A DNA stretch of 64,000 nt from Cordia subcordata (lineage: Eukaryota > Streptophyta > Magnoliopsida > Boraginales > Cordiaceae): assembly GCA_028554755.1 (NCBI GenBank), contig JAPTOF010000006.1:10720501-10784500 (forward strand), given 5' to 3'. Below are positions 11,810 to 25,029 of the stretch, piece by piece (positions within the stretch are counted from its first letter, which is position 1; each line of letters starts with the position of its first letter). The notes beneath the pieces are model-generated. The model was not told where the DNA came from and searched no databases. It saw only the letters and a list, made by a program, of their open reading frames with translations. A program made the translations under genes and the position numbers.

Positions 11810-14800
11810 CTACTCGGGACGAAAGCTCACAAGATTTGGGAGATCAGTTGACTGAAGATTTTTTATGTCACTTGCAGTTACCTTGCAGGACTCCAAGGTC
11901 AGTGATTTAAGACTCTTCAGTGATTTCAGATGCTTCAACCCAGCTCTTGTTATGCGGGAGTTTGAGACATTTAAAGAGACCAGACATGTCAACCCTACAT
12001 GTGAGGAGAGCAGGCATCAAAGCAAAATTCATATACGCATAGGCCAATCAAAAGCAAAATTCATATACGCATAGGACAATCATTGATAATAATTTAACAA
12101 AAATCTAAAATTGAATATCAACAAGACGTATGTGGAGATTTGCAATGAACTAAAAGGTTACCAAAGTAGCTATTGCTTTACAAAAGAATAGGACGATTCA
12201 AGACATCCATGCAGAAGAAGTCCAGGCACATGCAATCACTCAAACACATGAATAAGATGAGGCTAACTATATATTTGGTCAGTACAACCAACATTTGAAA
12301 CAAAGGCATGTACTTTGAAGGCAACTAACAGAAGATACGACCCCATTGTAGTTATTCCAATAGATGAACTAGTCCAAAGAACACATGAAATAGATTCGAG
12401 AAGATACAGATTCAATCAGCATCCAAGAAAAAAAGAACTCAGTAAACATATTAGGATTGTGGAAGTACCAGAAATTGATTCCAAGCTTTTATCAGTCAGG
12501 TACTGGTTTTGGGAAAGATTCAACACAGTCAGAGACATAAGATCTTTGATGTTCTTCACGCCAGCATCAGTTAACCCTCCACCACAAATTTCCAGAGACT
12601 GGAGGTTCTTGAAACCTGAATTTACATATAAGATTATACATGTAAACCTAATATGGGAAAAACTAATAACAATATTGAAAACAAGATAAATTGGGCCAAG
12701 CAAAAGACAAAAATGTAAGTGAGGATTGGTACATAAGCAAAAAACTACATTTTGTAGTAAGAGAGATGATTCAGATACAAGATTCTAGCATCACTGCAGA
12801 TGGCTTCAAGGCCCAGAGTTGTAGAAGTTAATCATAGCATCATGTATAGGGAAATCTTAGTAAATAGTGTCCTTATATCTCACTTTGTGGACTATAAAAC
12901 ATACACACAAAACTTTTAGAACTTTAGCAGTTAAACTACTAGTCCTCGAAACAGAAAGTATATGAGACTAAAATAAAATCAGTAAATAATACTTTTTCCT
13001 TCTCACAGTCAGTGCAGGGCTTAGGTGACTCGCAATAATAAACTATAAATTACCTACGACATGTTTATATAAAGAACCAAAATCATTGATTTCTAACAAA
13101 ACGAAAAGGAGGAACACCCAAGTCTAGTAATACATGTAGGACATCCAAAAAAATCATGAAGTAGAGGGAAGTGCTTGGCTTAGCTTTTGTGCCAATGAGC
13201 CCCTGGTGCAAATACAAGCTCTTTTTGGTGCTCCTGAGCATTTTGGTACCAACATGGGGTACAATTATCCATAAGAAAGGAGAGAACATAGCAATAGATT
13301 TTCTCAGATCAGTTCAAAATCTAGGCATTCATAAGCACTCACTCAAACACACACAAAAAGGTGCATGGGAGGCGCTTCTAGAATAAGCACAACTACCTCA
13401 ATAGCATTAAGCAAACAGCTTTTTTAAGTTTTAACCGAACGCATCAAACTGGTTCATTTAAGGATAGTTAGCTGTTTATTAGCACCATTGACTAGCTTAT
13501 AAGCTAAGCCAACCCATTCTCAAGGATATGAGCCCATTATGTGGCATGCAGGAGTGAGTATCATTATCAATTCAAGAATTGCAGACTACAAAATGAAACC
13601 ATAATAGTTAATCCACCATACGTCGCAAGTAGTTTGTTCCAGGATCAGTAATTCGTGCTCCAAAGAGATCCAAATGGGTCAACCCAGTCAAACCTGCATC
13701 AGTAAGGAAAGTGGCACTCAAATAATACATCCATGTCACAGGATTATAGAAAAGGGAGGGTTGAGAACAGATAAAATATTGCTATGTGCTCGACTGGTTC
13801 CAGAAAGAAGGAAGAAAGGAGAATGGTTGCAGACAAAGGAGGAGGGGGCGTCACTTCATCACATCCCATGTCAAAATGACTGCAAAGTGAGCAAAAAATA
13901 TCCAAGATGTGCACATAACTCATGTGATAAGCAGTACAAATAAGGGTTTTTCTTAACACATAAAGGAAATGAAGGGTAAATTCCAGCTAATTTGGGAGTG
14001 TTCTACATTTAACTGGTTAGTACAGGAACCATGGGAAGACTTCCTGTGATGATAACAATGCAAATACAGAAAGATGGAAAGAGTGGATATTTGGCTACCC
14101 ACTGGAACGTAGAGAGAAATGTAAGTACTGATCTACAAATCAATAGTGCAAAACCACACTTGAATTCAAAAGGATCAACGTGAGGCTTAGAATATGGAGG
14201 TAACGATGAAATTCAATTTATTCTTGAGCTAATTTTATCAGTCTTTATTTGATGAAGCTCTTGGCTCTTGATCTAGAGGAAGATTCATATCAGCATCAAC
14301 ATCTAAATGAGTGGTGACAGGAAGTGCTCATCCAAATATGCTTACTTGTCAGAGCAGCAAGCCCATGGTCTGTAACATGACGAGCATCCAAGTTGAGAGA
14401 TTTCAGAGATGATAACCCAGATAGCTTCCTCAGGCCACCATCAGTGACAACAGTAAATGATAGGTTTAAGCTCTCCAGATTACACAAACCTACAAGAGAA
14501 CAAAGATGCCCAACAACTTATCTTGAGCAAGCCAAAGTGTAGTTATTGCTATAACCATAACCAAGCTTTCCAAGTGATTATCATAAGAAATTCCCAACAC
14601 ATCATAAGATTCCCGTTCTTGAAAATCCACACCTCTCCAAACACGGAAAACGGATGGAATTCTCGGATTCCTCCTTGAGGCAAGTACTTTTATGCATACC
14701 TAATATACATATTTTCTCTGAATGCATACTAAGATAATATCAAAAATATCATAAGTTCCAAAGTACATCGATCTTATATCAATATTTTCACACAAAGCTC

Positions 14801-17800
14801 TGAAATGTTTATCTAACTATTTAGGTGTGAGAGTACAGAACCTGATTCTACAACTACAACTATAGGATGAAGAAGATGAAGATGACAGTTGCATAAATAT
14901 ATGAGACTGAGGATCAGACCCAAAGTAGATCAAATCACTTATACTGTAAGGGAAAAAAACAGATGTCTAACCAGAGAGATGACATAGTCCATTGCTTCCA
15001 ACTTCTGTATCAGACAACTCCAAATGCTTCAAGCGGTGAAGGCCTGAACTTTCGATCCCAAACAAAAGTAAAATCAGCAAACACAAAACTGGGGAAAACA
15101 TTGGAGTTAGGTAAGTTTAGACCAAAATCAAGCGCTAAGTCAACTATGAGATGAGATTACTTAATCTAAAATAGAAAAGAATGTGGATACACATAAAAGA
15201 AAGAAAGCGGCGTAAACAATTGAGAATGAGATAAAAGGAATTGCCCAGTGGGCAAAGACAACACAAATAGGCAAAATAAATAACACAAATACATGAAAAA
15301 TCATTATAGAAAGTAAAATAACAAGTAGAAAGAGACCTGCCAAGTTTATCAGCCCTTCATCACCAATCCTACATGAATCCAGGTTTAAGCTCTCAAGATT
15401 GGTTAAGCCTGCTTGAAGGGGACAAAAGAGAATATTTGTCAGTGCTACCTCAGTAGTTTACATCGTGGTTATCCATAAAATGAGATTATTAGAAACAGAC
15501 ATACAAAAAAGTGTTCTACAACAGCAAGGAGTGGATGCAGAAACAATAGATTAACAACAGAATGTGTTACTGAAAAGTCAAAAACATAAAAATGTACCCT
15601 GTCTGCACTAGCTTAACTATTGCCATAGAATAACCATTTCACATGAATCGATCTGTAAAGCTACACCTGGTCAATGTTCATCCCTTAAAATTAAACAAAT
15701 TAAAAATTAAAAAATCAAAGTGAGCAGGATATCATTAGTCAATGCAATTTGTCCCTTAGGCAATGGCTAGGGACCTATCTATTTGCTGATTCTGAACTAA
15801 AATTTTGATTTTTACGTTGCTATGACATCTACGTTCCAGAACAAAAGATAAGTACTTTTCTTAAAAGAAAAAGCCCAACACAGCAGCTCCACCATGTTAG
15901 AAAAGTGGGGACTTCTTTGACACGCCTATGCATGCATATGTGTGTGTATGTACATATTATTGCTGAGGCTAGGAAAGATAAGACCACCTCCTAGGTGAAC
16001 CAAAATAGCATCTGAGATATCATTGAATGCCAAATTCAGTATCTTTAAGCTCTGCAGACCTGGGGAAAAATAATATATGAAAGGTCAGTTCTAAGCTTCA
16101 ACCAAAGAAGAATTTAGCTGGTCAAATATCAAATATTATAAAATATGGAACAAAAAATCAATGTCTTCATGTGGTTGACCTGAAAACTTGTCACACCCAT
16201 CATTGGTGAAATTACATCTGCTTAGATTTAAATATAGAAGAGCTTTAAGAGCTGCATAAAACAAAGAAAAAAAAGATAATCATAGTCAGAATTCCAAAGT
16301 TGCATGACAGAACAACATCAGGAATGTGAATTCTCCACAGAAGTACTGAATTGGTCCAATAATAATAAGTACAACAATCATAATAATGCTCTCGCCTCAA
16401 AACAGATAACTAGCCTATTAGACATTACCAATTTTCATCCTCAACCCTCCCTCCAAAAGAAAAATCTTAAGTAACAGCCATACAAAAGAAGATCTTTTCA
16501 GGAAAAATCTCAAGTGTCAATGACTCAATTAGGTACGGGAAGGACAGCAAAATGGAAAGAACACTCGAAGTAGACTTCCATGACAAACAAAAGCAGAAAG
16601 CAGATCTTTTCAGGAAGGATGAGTAATAAAAATTTCCCAAACTGATGCAATTTCATTAGAGAGTTTCACTTTGAGCAGAGCATTTTTCTTTTAATATCTG
16701 TTAAGAAAATTTGGAACTCATGTTACCAGCTTGCTAATTAATTAATACAGATAAGAACTCCCAATCCAAAAGCAAAAGAGAGGAGGGATGAGATGAAATA
16801 TGCAAATATTTCTACCAAAATGAAGCACAACATAAATCTGACAAGAGGGCGACACATAATAAAATAATCACAAAACCCAGAGAGGTCAGAGGGGATTATG
16901 TATGCAGTTACTAGTAGAAGAGCCAAATAAAACATGAACCTGATAAGGACTCCAAGCATGCTGCAGTGACAGGGCAACCTTCCATATTCAAGAGAGTTAG
17001 CTTTTGCAAAGCTGCAATATGCACAGAAAAACTCTTAGCTTCCTTTTTGTTCTCTTGAATCTTGATACAGTTGTAGATCCATCAGATATATACTGTGATC
17101 AGTAAACAAGTATTTCTTGCAAGCGAAAATTAAAATTATACTGTGCATATACAATTTCTTAAAGACGAGTGGTCTCATGATACCTTTCCTCAATTATTTT
17201 TACCTGTAAGTGGGAGTGCTAGAGGAGATTGAAAAAATAGCATCTTTTACTCAATAATTTCTAAATTACATTCCGTGCTCCTCTCTCCCACACACCCTAA
17301 AATACTTACCACAGATTACAATGTGTAAAGAGTTCCCAAATCAACCTTTAACAATAAAGAAAATAAGGTTGCTCACCATCATAAACAGGAATAACTCGCA
17401 CAGAAAGGTCACTGGTTTAGCATAATGCTAGTTCCTTGAGACCACTATTAAGTACAATAAATAAACCAAATTCTCTCTACAAGCTTAAACTTTTAGACGA
17501 GGTGGTAACTCAACATGGCATCAGAACCCAAAAACTAAACAGTCTCAGGTTCGAAACTCAATGCCACCCATTTAAAAATATTAAATTGTCCACATGCAAA
17601 CTCTAAACAAATCATGCTGCATGTGAGGGGCGTATTCAGTACAATAAATAAATATAACCAAATGCTCTCTACAAGCCTAAGCCTTTGGAGGAGATGGTAA
17701 CTCAAGAACCACAAAATGACATCATGGCTTCCATAATTGTCACTAGAAAGTATCTTTTGGAACTTGCAAGTATATTTCAAGAAAAACTGAGTTGTGCATC

Positions 17801-20800
17801 ATTATTCATCACTCAGTCCAAGAAAGTGTATATTATAAAAGAGAGAAGCTGAAAGGGAATAAGCAAACCAATGGTTCCCTTACAACAACAAGACAATGGT
17901 AAAAATATAGATTATTGACACATCATATAGATAAGGAGAAGAATGCTTCAGCATGAATAATTTCATTCAGAGCTATACATAAAATGTGAAATGGAAAAAC
18001 TGGCTTTGATACTACATGGAGAGGTCAGATTAAGTGCCCAAAAGAAACAATAATACGTAACTAACGAGATAGATACCTTTCAGAAATGTTACTCCATAAT
18101 CAGTGACCTTGTTGCATGAAATTTGTAAGCCTTTCAAGTTTGTGAGTCCTGAAATACAATCAAAATAAAGTATATCCTGACTTCCTCAGCAAAGAATAGA
18201 ACATTGGCAAATTGGGTAAGGCAAAAGGGGACTGCTTGCTAATACCTTCACATTTTCCTTATTGACCAGTAACCACATGCATTATGCCGTATTCCCAACA
18301 AGAATACCTAGTACTACTTTCACAATGTTTTAACTAGCAAAAGGTCTACCTCGACAATCATGAAAAAAGAACTTGTCCATTGCAAACCAAGGAAAATAAA
18401 GCAAAACAATTGGATGTATAATAGGACATGAACAATCCGATAGATAAATTGCATCATGTACTCAAGGAGGTACAAGTTGATGAGACTAGTTGGACACTTG
18501 CAACTCAAAAGGAGATTTATGTTTCTAATCATCATCATTTTGGGAAGGAGACAGAGATGGGAATTAACAAACAGGAAAGTACGATGGACTTACCAGAAAG
18601 AGCTTTCATATCAGCATCCGTGAGACAATGGCAACAATTGAGATTTAAGGACTCAAGTTTTGTCATACCTGCCAAAAAGTAATGAAGAGCACATCTAAAT
18701 AATGACAGGACTTATTCACCATAATTATAATTACACTGAATGTACATGACATAAAGCTTTCTTAAAGATTCACTTAACACGTATCCTTAATGATCTGTAG
18801 CAACATGAACCAAGAATTCCTGTAGTCCATAAGGAGACCCACAGCAGAAATGATATTTTAGTGATATTATTTCAGCAGAGAACATAAATATCCATACTCA
18901 CTCCACCAGCCACCCCTTTTCCCCTGCGCCATTCTCACACACATTACCAACTCTCACCGCAGAGAATTTGTAACATCAACTTGGTACAACTTGAAACATG
19001 AAGTTTCTATAATTCAGATCAAAATTACAAAAGTAGCCCTTTGTTGGTCTGCAGAAGCTTGCCCACAAACGCGTCCTACTGAGTGCACATCTTAAGAACA
19101 ATTTTGAGAACATTTATGATCCTTTAATGAAAACAACCGAAAGATTATTCAGGTCCCACAATTCATCCAGTTCACCTGAACAAATCATTCTTTGATGTGG
19201 AGTCACAGAGATAGAACAATAAAAGCAAAGATACAACAGAGGGATAAAAGCACTACCTTTCAGATAAACAAGCCCTCCATTGATCTTTGGACACCTCTCA
19301 AGGTCCAACTTCACCAGATTTACCAAGGTAGACAAGGCACTCAATCCCTGGGCAGTAATTAAGTTGTTTCTTCTAAAACTTAGAGTTGTCAAGTTTGAAA
19401 GACCTGTAAGATTGAAATATAAATATACACATAAGTGACTGCAGGTGGGAATAAAGAAATAGAAAGAGATCTTTTAGGTTCCTGACTGAATGAGAAGAGT
19501 GGAGAAAGGTTATGAAGCTTGTGCCTTTCTTCAGAATTGATTATCTTCTCTGTGTTAACCTTCTAAAAAGAATACACTGCTATACTCTATATGATAGGTC
19601 ATATGTCATTCAAGCCACACAGTAGAGGCATATTATCTTCTTTGTGTTAACCTTCTGGCTTTCTCCGGAATTGATTAGAAGATGGCTACAAAAGCTCATC
19701 AAAAGATTTAGTACTAGAATTTTGGACCACATAAGGCAACTAACATAAACCAAAACCAGGGAAAATCCTCATCAATAAGAAAGGGGAAGAGGAAGCACAA
19801 TTGTAATGGAACTGTTAACATAATAAATAAATAAACCAATATCCTCTCTATAAGCTTAAGCTTTTAGATAAGGTGGTAACTTAACATGGTATCAGAGCCT
19901 GGAAGCCAAACGGCACAGGTTTAATCCTTACCGCCACCCATTTAATTAAATTGTCCACGTGCAAGCTTTAAACAAATCACGCTGCACGTGAGGGAGCATG
20001 TTAACATAAGAAATAAATAAACCAACATCCTCTCGATAAGCTTAAGCTTTTAGATGTGGTGGTAACTTAACAGGAACAAATACATCAAAACAACTGAAAA
20101 CGCCAATTACCTAAAAAGCATATTCTCTAACATAAGTTCTTCCAAAGATATTCATTATTTGATAGTCCCCCTCATGACCTCAAAATATGAAGCTGAAATT
20201 ATCACATGTTAATTTATATACAATGAAGAACTTCGGATACATTACTAAAATGAGTTAGGACATCTATATAATCTATTTAGGTGATCTATAATCCGAAACC
20301 TACACGTGTTATACTCAAGAATGTTGCTCCTAATATGCTTCAATAACACATAAGCATAAATTGGAAAAAAAATATTAAAAGGAAAATCCACTCATTGACC
20401 AGTTATTTCCTAAATAATCTTCCGCACAAGGGTGCTCAATGTCATTAAACACAAACACCTCTGAGGCCAGTTATGAGATGCAGTAGCACCTAAATTACAC
20501 GAAAAGCAAAGTAAAACAGGAGTGGACAAAGGTAGATAAATTCTAGCTTATCAAAATTTGAAATGTACAGTTTCATGTAAAGATTTTGTAAGTTAGCTCA
20601 ACCTATCCCTTTCTTCTGGTTTTCTCGTGCCAAGAGACTGAAAGAATCTTTTGATGTTACTTGCCAATGAGATCTCCTAGCATATTCATTCCATGCTGCT
20701 TTTATGACAACTTCTTCTTAAGCAATGTTTACACTTGTAAATGCACTCTAAAACACATATACATAGGAAGGGACAGAGGTGAGACAGAATCATGTTAACT

Positions 20801-21686
20801 TCTTATTCCATGAACACGGGATAGGGAAGGCACAGTCCACTTAATATGGTCACACAACTAAATGCTCAATTGTGGAATTGCAGATAAGTGAAGATGGTGA
20901 ACTTTGCATACCACTGATGTGTTCCAGCCCAAAATCCGAAATCTGATCACAATAATTAAAGTTCAATTCTTGGAGGTTCCTGCAATCTTTGAGATGAGAA
21001 AGTCCAGAGTCAGTGACCTCAGAACCAGAGAAATCCACTGAAAGTAAAGATAGGCCCTGTGATGCTATGACATCCAGCCACTGGTCATTAAATCCTGGAT
21101 AATCTCCCAAATTGAGGTCCTGCCGAGATCAAGAAAAAGAAAACTTTAAACATTACCAGACCAAAAAATTATCGCATACCCCACCTCTACAAAATCCTTG
21201 TTCCAAATAGATTTCTGCATATGGTGCAAGAGAGATACCTGAAGAGCACAATCACGAAATGTTTTGAGATTAACATCAGCTAGACGTTGAGAATAGACCA
21301 ACTCATCAAAAATTTGTTGGGTTATGTCCCTGGGCAGCATAGACAATGTACAATATTTACTTATGTCCTGTAAAAGAACAAATAAATAGGTTAACATTAT
21401 AAAAATAATAGTTCTTCTTCCCCTCCCCTCCCCCACTTCCTGGCCCCCCAAGAAAAAAGGAAAGAACTTTTCTTAAAAAGATCCATACTTCACAAATCTT
21501 ATAAATACAGAGTTCCATGAGAGATGGGCATATTCTTTGTCCAGGCTTAACATCTATAGATGCTCGAGAAAATGAGCTTCCAAGCCATTTTGAACTTCCG
21601 CTTTTGCTGTATCTACGAGAAAATCCTCTATGCTGACTTTCCTCATTAACCTGCGGGTCTTGCTTCCGCGAACAAATCCCACCCAT
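11810..21686 (-). CDS. Leucine-rich-repeat protein with F-box-like segment (AT1G15740 type)
   Basis: Fifteen exons, 578 aa. Exons: 21489-21686, 21239-21367, 20912-21119, 19257-19403, 18594-18668, 18077-18148, 16940-17011, 16180-16251, 15988-16059, 15337-15408, 14972-15043, 14346-14489, 13622-13693, 12469-12615, 11810-11994. The lengths sum to 1737 and every junction keeps frame. Residues 1-66 are polar and begin MGGICS, a candidate acylation site (Gly2, Cys5). About 67-100 ([14 protein letters not shown]) looks like a weak F-box. The rest is some 18 repeats of the cysteine-containing RNI type (L..L.L..C..ITD.GL..L) ending LVSFRPE. It closely follows my memory of Arabidopsis AT1G15740 (about 585 aa), whose role is not well defined; substrate recognition or scaffolding is inferred. 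Introns 3 and 6 each carry a TRIM element. The first ATG after the likely leader splice at 21778 is the chosen start. Confidence 0.93.
12018..12082. repeat. Tandem duplication, about 35 bp x 2, in last LRR-gene intron
   Basis: The phrase AAAATTCATATACGCATAGG occurs twice, about 34 bases apart, each followed by [CA]CAATCA. Confidence 0.85.
17446..17707. mobile_element. TRIM retrotransposon, older copy, in LRR-gene intron
   Basis: A 262-bp element flanked by ACCAC at 17441-17445 and 17708-17712. Left terminal repeat about 17446-17515 and right terminal repeat about 17633-17707 are alike but diverged. TGGCATCAGAACCC follows the left repeat, a mutated tRNA-Met-type primer site. The ends are degenerate (TA...GA instead of TG...CA). 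It shares its interior (CCACCCATTTAA, ATTGTCCAC, TGCATGTGAGG) with the copy at 19813-20072. It carries no protein and lies between exons 6 and 7. Confidence 0.85.
19813..20072. mobile_element. TRIM retrotransposon, intact copy, in LRR-gene intron
   Basis: A 260-bp element with two 74-bp terminal repeats (19813-19886, 19999-20072) that start TGTTAACATAA and end GTAACTTAACA. The 5-bp target duplication GGAAC is at 19808-19812 and 20073-20077. Directly after the left repeat comes TGGTATCAGAGCCTGG, the standard primer-binding site matching the 3' end of initiator tRNA-Met. A purine-rich AGGGAGCA precedes the right repeat. The interior of about 112 bp has no coding capacity, so it must rely on other elements' enzymes. 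It sits in the intron between LRR exons 3 and 4. Confidence 0.92.
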
Positions 21687-21778
21687 CTCAATATGATATT
21701 GTAAGCTACTTCCGTCACAGACACAGCAGAGCGTAACAATGCAATGCACTGAATCAGTAAATTCCAAGATATGCGCTA

Positions 21779-23248
21779 CTGCACGTACCACAATAGAAAA
21801 ATTGCAGTTGTATCAGGCTTAATAGCTCTCCCACACTATTTTCTTATCTTTAAGCTCATAAGGAGTTAGTAACTACAGACATCAAATCCATTCATAACAA
21901 CCTTAACCAATGCATTGTCAGTTTGCGAATGGCAGCGCCCAATGCCAGAAGTTAATTAATCATTTGCAAATACCACAAATGTCATATTAATAGAACATGT
22001 CCAGCATGTGACATTTTACAACTCTAAAATTTTACGCTTTCACTTTGTCCTTCATTATCACCAAAAAATTGCATAAACTTTATAAGACAGGCAGCAAATG
22101 CCTTAAAATTCGTTTCAGAAGTCAAGTTTTAAGTCCAAAGAGGAACCATACTTAACTAAATCCAACACCAACAACAATGTCAAAGCCAAAGCCAAAAATC
22201 ACTACTCACCAAAAAACTTTTCTTTTTAAAAGAAAAAGTTCTTTTCTACCCTTCACTATTTCATAAGATATATAGTCACCATAGTATGCACCAATGCACC
22301 AAAAGAAAATAATAATCCAATTATACAAACTCAAAGAGAATTATCTTAGTAACTTGTTACACTAATTTGTACAAATTATTCCTGAGAAGATGAGGATTAC
22401 CGGGAAGTCTAGACTTCCAAGTTACTTATTCTACTTTTTCAGACATGATGACTCAAAAGACACTGAACTAGGAAATGCATATAGAAAGATCAAAACTTTG
22501 AGACCTTTCATAATAATTATCAATGAAAATTGCCCAAAAAAGGAAAATCTTTAAACCCAAGTCATAACCCATAAATCAGAAGCATTTCTTAGACCATACA
22601 AAAAAAAAAATGAAAGATAACAATCCAATACTAGAAACAGAAAAAGTTCATAACTTTATAGTTTAAAGTCATTACCCTTTCCAAAATTTTAATCAACAGC
22701 GAAGATGATCAAGAACTAAAAGACATAAAATCAACATATTAAACATTACTACTACTATATTATTATATTCCTACAACCAGAAACGGGAAAAAGATGTAAA
22801 AGGAAAAAAAAAAGCACTTTGCGACAATAATTAAACTAATTACCAATTTCAACAATAGATTTAATTAACATCCAAAATGGAAAAACAAAAAACAAAAAAA
22901 ACTCTCTTCAGATAAGATGATTACCTCAAACTACAAATGTAAACTGCAAGAGAAAAAAAATACTTATTTTATTTATTTATCATCGCAGAGACGCCATCAT
23001 GTACAAGCCAAATTCTGACAACAGCACAACTTGAAGCAGGACCCTTCTTAAACTATAGTGTGACACTATATTGATTTATTACAATCTTAATAATTTAAAA
23101 GACCAAAAAAAAAGGTCTCTTTTATTTATTTATTCTTTAATAATGATCAGAAACACAATATCAACATAATAAACATCATCACTCTTTGGAAAAAAATTCC
23201 AAAAACCCAAAAAGAAATTCGAAAAAAAAGTAAAAAAAAAAATCAAAC
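21779..23248 (-). other. Possible 5' leader intron of the LRR gene
   Basis: On the minus strand a donor-like AAAGGTTTGA lies at 23248 and an acceptor GTACGTGCAG ends at 21779. The 92 bases from there to the ATG at 21686 contain no other ATG. Other donors in between (about 22390 and 22917, GGTAATC type) are possible. Extent is tentative. Confidence 0.4.
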
Positions 23249-23332
23249 CTTTCGTTCATGATCATTGATCATCGCCAAAAGGGTCACACTTGCTGAGGAA
23301 TATAGTGTGTTTTGAAGATGATTTGTGTGTAG

Positions 23333-23360
23333 TGAGTGTGTGTGTGCGTGTGTGTGTGTG
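23333..23360. repeat. (GT)n microsatellite near the presumed LRR-gene transcription start
   Basis: GTGTGT run broken by single GA and GC steps. On the LRR gene's strand it reads as a CA-rich leader or core promoter region. Confidence 0.85.
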
Positions 23361-23882
23361 AAAGTTTGATGAATGATGATGTGTGCAGAAGAAAGTAGAA
23401 GAAGAAAGGAAGCATAACATGTTCAGGTGGCTTAAACCGAAGCAAGATCCGAGCCAACAGATGATTGCCACGTGGAAACTCCAGGTTTGGAGCGGGCACT
23501 TTTGGTGAATGCGATGAGATTAGATATAAGACGGCTCTGTGGTGCGCTGTACCGTGAAGAGGATTTTCGTATTTTCGTTGTTTCCTGGCTTTATCCATTT
23601 AGGTGGGGTCCATCTAAAAGATTTTTTGTTCATGTATTATGGGCCTGGATTAGTTTTTAAAAGTCTTTTTATTTTAATTTTTATAAAAAGTATAAGAAAT
23701 TAAAATTTTTTATTTTTGAAAATTTTAACTTTTTTTTAAAATTTAATTCAAATATTTATTTAAAATGTAATTTTTTAGAAAAAATATTTTTGCATTAAAA
23801 AAATCCAAATATACCATAAACACCATATAACCACTCAACGAGCCTAAGACACCATATACAAGATTTTGCATGTTGTGTTTCT

Positions 23883-24026
23883 AGGGCTCGTTTAAATTAG
23901 TTTTTTCAAAAAGTTTTTATTCTATTGACAAAATAAAAAGTTTTTTTACAACTTTTGAATAGAGTGTTTTTTCAATAAACTAATAAAATGCTTTTACATG
24001 AAAAAAGAAATAATCCAAACGAGTCT
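23883..24026. mobile_element. MITE, GTTTAGATTGG family, copy B (short)
   Basis: Ends AGGGCTCGTTTAAATTAG and TAATCCAAACGAGTCT are inverted copies. The T/A-rich interior is shorter than in the other copies, so this is probably an internally deleted member. Confidence 0.6.
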
Positions 24027-25029
24027 TTAGTGTTTTTGGCAATCTGTGTTTTTCTCCTATTACGAGTGACTCAATGCATTATATTTATTACATGATTAGA
24101 AATTTTATTGTATAATGATATGTTCCGGCAAGTACTTTGAGTCGTAAATAAAATTTTTTGATGAGATAAATATGGATCCATATTTGAGATTTTTTTTATG
24201 CGATTTATGACTTTTACTTAACATTTGAAGGTATTTTTTGCGATTTGTTTAAGATTGTGTTAGTACTTATGGATTATAATAAAGTGCTAATCATTATCGG
24301 GGTTATGTAAAGTTTGGAGTTATCTAGTAATTATTCAGTAGTAGTTTCTTAGGTTTTTTATATATAATTTTTTATCGTGAAAGATGTTCTAAAATTTTAA
24401 ATTTGTAACCGGAACTTTTATTATTATAAGTTCATCATAATTATTTGAACTTCAAATTTATTAATTGACACAAAATCACTAATTTAAGATTTTATTTAAT
24501 TTAATAAGACTTACCCATAGACCACGCGAATGTTTTAAATATAGGAGTGTTAAGTATTTTTATGATCAAAATCACGAAGTTTGTAATGGTCAAATGATAA
24601 ACTAAAGATATTAAAATATTTCCAATTACTACGATTTTTGTGGTTTATTTCGCTTGTTTTGGTCAAAAGAAAGCGAATAATAATAGGATAAATAATTAAT
24701 GTCCAAGACTTTTTGCAACATAATAATTGTATTTGTTGATTATGTTCGCAGTACTATCGAGATACATTATTATTTTTCCAAAGGCTCACCTTTGGAATCA
24801 AATTTAAACAGTAAACAAGTGAATAAATTTTTTACACGTGATATATAATGGAATCAAATTTATACAGTAAACAAGTGAATAAATGTTTTACACATGTGAT
24901 ATATAATAATGGTACTCTCGAAAGTTTATGTTTATCTTTTTTTTTTTCCTTAAAAAAAAAATCTCATTCCCAACCTAATTTTGTTTTTACGAAAGAAATA
25001 ATCTCAATTAGTGAAGTTACTCTCTAAAC

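Noticed and set aside
17516..17529. Possible tRNA gene suggested by the TGGCATCAGAACCC and GGTTCGAAACTC phrases
   Set aside because: The first is the primer site of the TRIM element and the second lies in its interior. No cloverleaf could be drawn.
19114..19178. Possible extra LRR-gene exon after an acceptor-like TTTGTTCAG ([11 protein letters not shown]...)
   Set aside because: No donor follows before a stop codon, the sequence is not a leucine-rich repeat, and exon 4 joins exon 5 (18668) in frame to give a proper repeat. It is probably intron sequence.
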